Shown here in pieces: positions 12,135 through 64,000 of a stretch of DNA of 64,000 nucleotides (positions are counted from its first letter, which is position 1; each line of letters starts with the position of its first letter). Origin of the DNA: Nautilus pompilius (lineage: Eukaryota; Mollusca; Cephalopoda; Nautilida; Nautilidae); the NCBI GenBank assembly GCA_018389105.1, contig JACATO010000059.1, positions 248,001-312,000 of the forward strand, in the 5' to 3' direction. Made by a program: the position numbers and the translations under genes. The notes below the pieces were generated by a model, which saw nothing but the letters and a program-made list of their open reading frames with translations, made no database searches and was not told the origin of the DNA.

Positions 12135-12481
12135 TTTAATTTCTAACACAGCCATACTGGAAAGCAAAATACAAAGCATCAGATCCATGATAAAAGCTCA
12201 GTTGTGATGGCCCTGTATTTCATATGGAGAATTTCATTCCCAAACTACTATTATATGGTGAACTAACATCTGGTACACAAAATCAAGGTGGACAGTGGAA
12301 AATATACAAGATTTTGCAAAAAATAAAAATCATCAAACTTGAGGTCAATTTGGATAGTTTAGCAGCAGCAGCCAAGGATCATTCAAAATGGTGTTACAAG
12401 GTTTGTGATATTAAATTTGAAACAAACAGAGCATCAAATTTGAAAGCAAAGTGCACCACAAGAAAACTATCACAGAAATAG
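12135..12481 (+). mobile_element. LINE (non-LTR retrotransposon) 3' end, decayed ORF2 tail
   Basis: The + strand frame reads IKAQL-stop-W, then PKLLLYGELTSGTQNQGGQW, LDSLAAAAKDHSKW and finally RASNLKAKCTTRK. This is the characteristic C-terminal tail of LINE reverse-transcriptase proteins: an R..QLRW.GH.. block, then PK.LLYGEL..G.R..G, then LAADRS.WR, then a basic end. An in-frame stop replaces an Arg codon before the W. The upstream reverse transcriptase domain is absent, as expected for a 5'-truncated insertion. I cannot assign the exact clade. Confidence 0.65.
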
Positions 12482-12836
12482 TTTTTGAAACAAATAGACA
12501 ACAGCAGCTAATAAAACCTGTTTTGGTGATCTTGTTCCGAAGCAATCCTCGAGACTATTAAGCTGGGAAAGATCACCAAATTTAAGTTCATTAGTACTTA
12601 ATGTAAAAGTGTTAAAACAAATGTGCTATCCATGCAAGAGTCTACTATTTCAGCCACTATTTAATTGGTTTATATAGCATTTCTAATAACATTTTCAGAA
12701 TTAACAGTTTTGCTACTTGAAATGTCAACGTACGAAAGGAATTTAACAATTTCAATTTAAATCAAAAGCATTATTGTTGTTGCTCTCAGTGATTACTGTC
12801 AGTCAGAAATAGTTCAGTGTGAACCAATCATAGTCA

Positions 12837-12856
12837 GACAGACTGACTGACTGACT
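12837..12856. repeat. Short GACT tetranucleotide repeat
   Basis: About five tandem units of GACT/GACA in intergenic DNA. A minor microsatellite. Confidence 0.9.
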
Positions 12857-13219
12857 CTTGGATTTGAGTAAATAAAGTGGTAGAATCTATATTAAATGTT
12901 TTGATAATACATTTTTTCTAAAATTATTTTAGACTCTATTATTTCCAATTCTTTCCTAGAGGAATGAAAAAGAATCTCTTTGTGACATAATGTATCTCAA
13001 AATTTAAACAAGCATGATCAGATAAAAAATGTCAAAGTTAAAAAACTATTTATTTAGAAACTTAAGGAAAGAGCAGAGTTCAACTTCTCCCCTCCTTGCC
13101 AATACAAGACAATGCCCCATCAATGATTATTTAAAAAAAATTTAAACTGTTTCCTATTAAAACTAGTTTTCAATCAGGTAATTATTGAAAAATTTATAAG
13201 GATATCTTCCATTACAACC

Positions 13220-13654
13220 ATGTTTTTTTATCGCCAAATTTACAAAAACAAAGTGCTTGCTAACCATAAAAAGCTCTCCATTCAGCAATTTATGAAAAAA
13301 ATTGAACCAAAGACATCAGATCCTATTCCTTCCACAAGCGGCCCGTCTCCCTCAGACCTTCCTTATGCTCCCAATAAAGACGTCAATGACCCAGCTTCCC
13401 TAGCTGATGATGAGTAACAAGAGACACAACTTAAAGCATCATTAGCCATCACTACATAAGCAGAAACTACTAGGATTTAATCAGTACTGTATTTTATCAT
13501 ATTTTATATTGTTTACACTTAATTTGTTACTCTTAATCCCCCTTTCCACCTTCATGCATGTATTTAAATTGGAAAAATGAATTTACTTAACATGATTTCA
13601 GCTAACACGATGATATTCAAGGATACAACTATCATGTTAAGCAATACTTAACTG
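13220..13654 (+). mobile_element. pogo/Tigger element, 3' end remnant
   Basis: The open frame 13220-13417 ends in a Ser/Pro-rich tail (DPIPSTSGPSPSDLP). This resembles the tail of the Tigger element at 63407-63664 in this window (ENPVPSTSAHSDANPD). Downstream, 13611-13654 holds a terminal inverted repeat candidate: read on the minus strand it starts CAGTTAAGTATTGCTTAAC, and TA follows at 13655-13656. An inner copy of AACATGAT lies at 13587-13594. The catalytic domain and 5' end are missing, so this is a 3' fragment or an internally deleted copy. Confidence 0.6.
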
Positions 13655-13659
13655 TATTG

Positions 13660-15029
13660 TGCTTTTGTCAACAATTTTTTTTTTAAAAACAGAAATATTG
13701 CTGAAGTATTGTATTTTTTGGATAAAAGAAAATTTGATTAAAACTTTAGTTTAGTCAGGATATTCACATGTACTGGATGAAAGTGAAAGTGAAAAATAGG
13801 TTGAAAACATGGCTCTTCAACATGCACATGCACACAAACCCCAAAAGATGATCAAACTTAATACCAAACTCTGAAAGTCGAACAAGCGTAAAGCTAAAAA
13901 ACGTGAACATGTTTGCAAAAAATTTCAACCTACAACTTAAAAATAGATTTTCTATGCCAATCATTGGAAGAATTAATTAGCATATGAACTTTAATCTTTA
14001 CCACTTTTCAAAATCTCTTTAGTAAAAATCAAAAAATGCAACATTTTGCATCTCTACAAACTGTAATCAATTACTAAGAATTTTAAAATATTAATTTGAT
14101 GGCAATTAAAATTCTTGTTTAGGAAAATATACATCCCTATGAAAGTAAAACAATCTTTACTTTTAAAAAATCTAAATATTTTAAATGAGTTGTTTAATTC
14201 TTTAGCAACAGTTTCTGAGAACTCTCAATTAATATCATGTTCATGAATTAGTTTAAAATCTAAAGTGTATAATTTTTTCTGAAATTTGTAGCTATTTTGT
14301 GAGATTATTTCATTTCAAATTTTGTCTAAATTTTTACATTATAATCACAAACATCAATTTATTTCTCTAAACAAAAACAATAGTAAAGAAAACAAAATAC
14401 ACAAGAAAAAAAAACAATAAGATGGAATTAAAAGGCAAATTTGTGTATTAGTATTTAATGTCCTAAAATCTTCATGGTGACACCAAGTTTTTTTAGAATA
14501 AAATAGAATGTGGAAATGAAACTTAGTAAATATCTACTATATATTACAACTCATTTGCTACTATCAAAATAATATACATTTCCTTTAAAAACATGAAAAG
14601 CAGCTGTGCATAAAATCCTTTTCTTTATTCTATATTTTCATGTCAAGTTCAGTCACCATCTTAAATACAATATTTACAGAAATACCAAATTTTCAACATT
14701 AAAATTTTAGCTAAGAAATTGCCACATTACAAGTGACAGATTATTTTGGTATGTCTTAAAATCTTGAATTAACAATAATTTAGTTTCTAAATTATTTCTA
14801 CAATGTAATAAACTTATAACAAAAATCTGTTTTGTATTTCCATGAAAATGGGATAGTGGCACTGAGGCTGTGTAGCAAAGGAGTAGAAAATAGTAACCCA
14901 CACCTGTATCGGTGTAAAGATATTATCTGCAGTTTTTTTGTTTTTTTTTTGGCTAGAATAAAACTGTATAATACATTTCCAAAACAGCTCTCTTTCTCTC
15001 CCTTTCTTACTTACTCATATTTCAAAAAT
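13660..15029. other. Intergenic AT-rich DNA before the CUL4 3' end
   Basis: No gene or element was recognised. Candidate minus-strand AATAAA motifs occur at 14624-14629 and 15030-15035. Short open frames here have no recognisable content. Confidence 0.45.
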
Positions 15030-15035
15030 TTTATT
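15030..15035 (-). terminator. Candidate CUL4 polyadenylation signal
   Basis: TTTATT on the + strand is AATAAA on the gene strand, about 235 bases after the CUL4 stop codon. A second copy lies at 14624-14629, giving a longer 3' UTR if used. A run of A on the + strand at about 15167-15181 makes the proximal UTR U-rich. Confidence 0.4.
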
Positions 15036-15268
15036 GTGTTGCCAATACATTTCAAATATCATGAAAGTATGGTGACAGTAACATGAGTAAGTCCAGGTTC
15101 ACGGTAAATTCTGTGATGTATATAGAGAAATATTTTCAGTGTTTTTACTTGTCCAAACTTGTTGCAAAAAAAAAAAAAAAATCTTCCTCAGCTGCTGTAG
15201 CAAGGAACAGACAAACAAGGACTCCTATCAAACTTGAGACTTTTCTGCCATTGTGCTTTCATTAACAG

Positions 15269-60094
<44,826 letters not shown>

Positions 60095-61540
60095 CTTTAG
60101 AACATATATTTAACATAAGAAACAGCCAGTAATGTACAAAACAAAATTTATTGTGTATTAATTATCTTTTTTTTTTTTAAATATAAGAAAGTAGAATAAG
60201 TTCAGTACCCTTATAGACATTTTTGTCAGCTTTAAAAAAATAAAAAAACAACATTTTCAATTTATGATGATAATTCATTTCCAAGGGTGGGTGGGTCAGC
60301 AAACAAAAAGCAGAGTATCACCAACCACCCTGCAAATTATGGAAGGACATTTGAAAAATGCTCTGAAGACTAGGGTCATTAGTAAAGTATCCATCCAACA
60401 ACAGTACTAAGAACTGTATAATATGAAAGACAAAACTTTAAAAATTCAAAATTCAAAGCTGATGATTTAGAGTTCCCCAGTAATATCTAATTGATTTACT
60501 AAGAGTGGTAAACTGTCAGTAAATGATGATGCTTTAATATAGACACAACAAACTCTAAAACTATCTAATTAGTTCCAATAAAGAAAAGTCTCAGACTATG
60601 AAATCAGGGGTGAAAGAAGCTACTATAGATAATATAAGAGCAACATTTGGTAAAACATTATACAATGAACTTGTACACGCATCACAGAATAGGAATCATT
60701 ATAAAATACGTGCCTAAGGATAAGTAGATAAAGCTGCAGAAGCAACTAAATACTACAATAAAATACTGGAGTAAATAATCAATGTGCCAATTCAGTGATC
60801 ATTAACTAAGAAGTTTCATTAGATGAGCCAGAATACAAATCAAGATAGCTATTTTACTATTGATGTCAACAAAAACCAGTGTCTTAATAAAAATAGCACC
60901 AAGTAAATAACTTTCTTCTTACAAGTTTCTCAGTTTAATGCCGAGAAGACTATTGTTTAAAACAGAAATTAACATACTACATAAGTAGAGATCTGAAAAA
61001 AAAATTATAAAGCCATAACTTGTTATCAAGTAATAGGTTGTTTTTCAGTATAAACCAAAAATTTCAGGCTCAATGGAAAAATAAAACAAGAGGAAATGTT
61101 GGGTTAGTTAAATGTCCATATTTTAATATTTTCTATTACAGTAAAATGTTTATAAAAAAAACGGGGAATACAACTACCACCTTATTAAATTTACTACTAT
61201 TAAACGTAAATAAACTTTGATAGTAGCCTTTGTTGATAGTATTTCCTTAAAAAGGCAAGAAAAAGCAACTAAGTAAATAAAGGAATAAGTAACCACTGCC
61301 TAATTACATGTAATCTAAAGTTATCAAGAATTAATAATGAGAACTAAATACCTGAAGTTGTCATTAAAAAAACAAATTCTAAAAGGTCTTGAAAATATTA
61401 TTTTTGAGAGATTCATACAAAACAAAACATTAAAATCTATTAAGTATAATATTAAGGTAAACTTTTAAATGTACACAAATGATAAATATATAGAAAATAA
61501 AAAGGTAATAACTTCATGTTGTTGTGCACAAACTACAGTA
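60095..61540. other. CUL4 intron segment upstream of exon 60094-59932
   Basis: AT-rich intronic DNA between the Tigger insertion and the first visible CUL4 exon. No further CUL4 exon was recognised up to 64000, so this intron is at least 3.9 kb. Confidence 0.5.
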
Positions 61541-63981
61541 CAGGCTGACTTTCACTAATCCGGCAATCAGTAATCCAGTACAATCAATAATCCGGCACTA
61601 ATTTCGGCTAGACTAATTCAAATTTCCCGGGTCGCCGCGCCAACCTGCCGCTACGATTTGGTGGCGCTATTTGCTGCATCAACACACTGGTGTCGGTTGT
61701 AAACACAGGCAAGCTTTTCCTGTTTGATTTTCAACATTTATTATTGTAACTAGGTCACTTTTAGCCCCAGCCATGGTTCCAATGAATAAAGGAAGTTCTT
61801 CTCGTGGTGTAAAGCGCAAACATCGCACATTGTCCATAACAGAAAAGGTTGAACTCTTGAAAAAACTTGACAGCAGAGTGTCTGTGAGAAGTTTATGTGA
61901 ATTATACAGCATTGGATCTTCAACAGTTTACGACATAAAGAAACAGAAAGAAAAGTTACTCAGTTTTTTTTGTTAACAGTGAGTCGAAGAAACAGATGTT
62001 TAAAAGGAAAACAATGAAACCTGGTAAAAGTGCAGAACTAGATCAAGTAATGATGAAGTGGTTTAAGTTGCGTGAAAGCGAAGGTATCAAACTGTCAGGT
62101 GATCTTGTGAAGGAACAAGCCAAAATATTTCATGAAGAACTCTGACTGGAACATAAGTGCGATTACAATGAAGGGTGGTTGCAACGTTTTAAGGATCGGC
62201 ATGGCTAAAAGTTTCATGCAGTGTGTGGTGAAAAACGATCAGCTGACGAGGACGCAGCTGCTAAATTTGTTGACGAATTCGCCAAGTTGGTCAGTGATGA
62301 AAATTTAAGTCCTGACCAGGTCTACAATGCAGATGAGACTGCACTCTTTTGGAAATGTACGCCAAGAAGAACTCTGAAATCGGAGGATGCAGAATCGCCG
62401 ACAGGTTATAAAGCATCAAAAGATCGTGTTACTGTGCTGGGCTGCTCCAATGCTGCAGGAACGCACATGTGTAAGTTGCTGGTCATCGGTCAAAGTTTAC
62501 GTCCTAGAGCTTTCAAAGGTATGACACATTTTCCTGTAATTTACCGTGGCAACAAAAAAGGTTGGATAACAACTGAAATTACATTGGATTGGTCTCAGAA
62601 TTACTTTGTCCCCGAAGCAAGAGCTCACTGTGACTCTGTTGGCTTGGACTGTAACTGTAAGATAATGCTTATTTTAGATAACTGTTCCGCACATCCAGAA
62701 GCAGAACTCCTGGTAAAGAACAATGTTTTCGGTATCTATCTCCCACCTAACTGCACTTCATTAATTCAACCCCTGGACAATGGCATATTACGTTCTTTAA
62801 AGTTGAAGTATCGCACTCATTTTTTGAGGCGCCTACTGAGTGGAGTTAACTCTGGAAGCCTGTACGTGAGTTTCTTAGTGAATATAATGTGAGAGATATG
62901 GTTTACTGTGTTGCCAATGCTTGGAAATCTGTAGAGGCATCCACACTGAAAAATGGATGGGACAAATTGTGGCCAGGTTAATGTTTGAGACAGCACCTGG
63001 TGAACATCTTGAACAAAAATTTACAGGATTTAGGCCTTCAAAAGGAAAAACAGCTTATAAATGATCTGTTGTGTTTTGCTCGTGATCTGATCAATCCTAC
63101 TGCGACAGATCTTCCATCAAGGCTGGAAGAAGATAACATTGAGGAATGGATGACTGCTGATGAAGTTCATCATTATACTGACTCAGAAATTGTACAAATG
63201 GTTGTAAGTCCACAGCAACAAGCCAGTGAAGGAGAAAGTAGTGATGAAAATGAGGAAGATGTAGCAGAAAGAGTTTCTATTGATCGGTTAATTCAGCTGA
63301 CAGGTGAACTGCTGAAAAGTCTAGAGCAACGCAGTTTTATAACTGAGCAAGAAATAATGAACATTTACATGCTGCAGGATAAACTAATCAAAGAAGGCCA
63401 AAATATATGAAACAGCTCAGCTTGCAAGTATTCAAAAAAATAGCTAGAAAGCGTTCACAGTCATCATCACTTGAAAATCCAGTGCCTTCAACATCTGCTC
63501 ACTCAGATGCCAATCCTGACATCCCCTCATCACTTGCAAATCCACTGCCTTCGACATCTACTCACCAAGATGTGTTGCCACTGTCACCATCACTTCTTGA
63601 TATCTCACTCACCTTACAAGATGAAGATGAGAATCCTGACAGCCCTTCAACTCAGGACATGTAAATGTGCTCTTAGTTGCACATTTCAGTTCTTCACTTT
63701 GGAAGTGGCAGTGATGATCTTTCTTGTGTAAATCAATAGAATTACTTGTAGTGGACCAATTATTTTACCTGGGTTTCATTAAAATTTCACTTGAATTTCA
63801 TTTGATAATTCTCTTTTCTTTATTAACCAACTTGTACAGAGTTATTGGGTATTTTAATTTTAGGATGAGGTGGTTAGCTAGTGGGTTAGGTGTATTCTAA
63901 CCTAATCAATCAATAATCCGGAAAATGGCTAATCCGGCACCCTCCAGATCCCAATGATGCCGGATTAGTGATTGTCAACTG
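61541..63981 (+). mobile_element. Full-length Tigger (pogo) transposon, 2441 bp
   Basis: Left end CAGGCTGACTTTCACTAATC (61541) and inverted right end CAGTTGACAATCACTAATCC (63981) form a TIR pair sharing CACTAATCCGGCA. Additional AATCCGGCA subrepeats lie inside each end. TA flanks both sides (61539-61540 and 63982-63983). The transposase is on the + strand, opposite to CUL4. Length and ends indicate a complete insertion. Confidence 0.93.
61773..63664 (+). pseudogene. Tigger transposase, lightly disrupted
   Basis: It begins MVPMNKGSSSRGVKRKHRTL with a helix-turn-helix (LCELYSIGSSTVYDIKKQ). A T-run near 61966 shifts the frame. The CENP-B-like domain follows (GWLQRFKDRHG), interrupted by TGA 62143-62145 and TAA 62206-62208. 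The open segment 62221-62850 holds the catalytic region: NADETALFW, LILDNCSAHPEAE and PPNCTSLIQPLDNGIL. There are 32 residues between the second and third Asp. Another frameshift lies near 62850 and a stop at 62979-62981. An acidic segment (63000-63410) and a Ser/Pro tail (63407-63664) follow. All three catalytic Asp codons remain, and the five or so lesions suggest a fairly young loss of function. Confidence 0.9.
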
Positions 63982-64000
63982 TATTTAAACTAGAATTAAA

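Overview
This is eukaryotic, AT-rich animal DNA. It has GT-AG introns, AATAAA-type polyadenylation signals and a dense mix of decayed transposons. Two host genes can be read, and both are conserved animal genes. The organism is probably a protostome invertebrate, perhaps a lophotrochozoan such as a mollusc. That rests only on the general look of the proteins and on the transposon mix, and I cannot name the species. There are no prokaryotic features, no CRISPR array and no rRNA.

Host genes. NDUFA1, the small MWFE subunit of respiratory complex I, lies on the + strand in three coding exons (1581-4512). Upstream of it is an 85-bp unit repeated seven times (361-955), ending at a possible splice donor. 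CUL4, the scaffold of the CRL4 ubiquitin ligase, lies on the - strand in 18 coding exons (60094 down to the stop at 15269). Its 5' end, probably the first 160-200 codons, lies beyond position 64000. The genes converge tail to tail across about 10.7 kb of intergenic DNA. NDUFA1 and CUL4B also lie in the same human chromosome band (Xq24), so the linkage may be old.

Intergenic part (4.6-15 kb). It holds a nuclear copy of mitochondrial nad3 (10087-10296) with two in-frame TGA codons at tryptophan positions. It also holds a LINE 3' end (12135-12481) and the 3' end of a pogo/Tigger element (13220-13654).

CUL4 introns (15-64 kb) are a museum of transposons. Two mariner elements are bounded by TA (22029-23330 and 51282-52376). 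A 529-bp deletion derivative keeps only a helix-turn-helix ORF (43177-43705). There is a Tc1 relic (about 38 kb), two Tigger elements (25096-27235 and 61541-63981), two POGK-like pogo relics (19.4-20.2 and 32.1-32.7 kb) and a hAT element with a perfect 8-bp target duplication (44543-45268). A hAT-like transposase relic (49.4-50.7 kb), a Penelope-like reverse transcriptase scrap (33.7-34.0 kb) and two tRNA-derived SINE-like heads complete the recognisable set. Three pairs of dispersed repeats of unknown class, and one broken gene of an uncharacterised multi-copy family (17329-18421), are also present.

No operon-like or defence-like system is visible. The most unusual structure is the 85-bp array before NDUFA1. 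Each unit carries two overlapping micro-ORFs joined by TGATG and a splice-acceptor-like tract.
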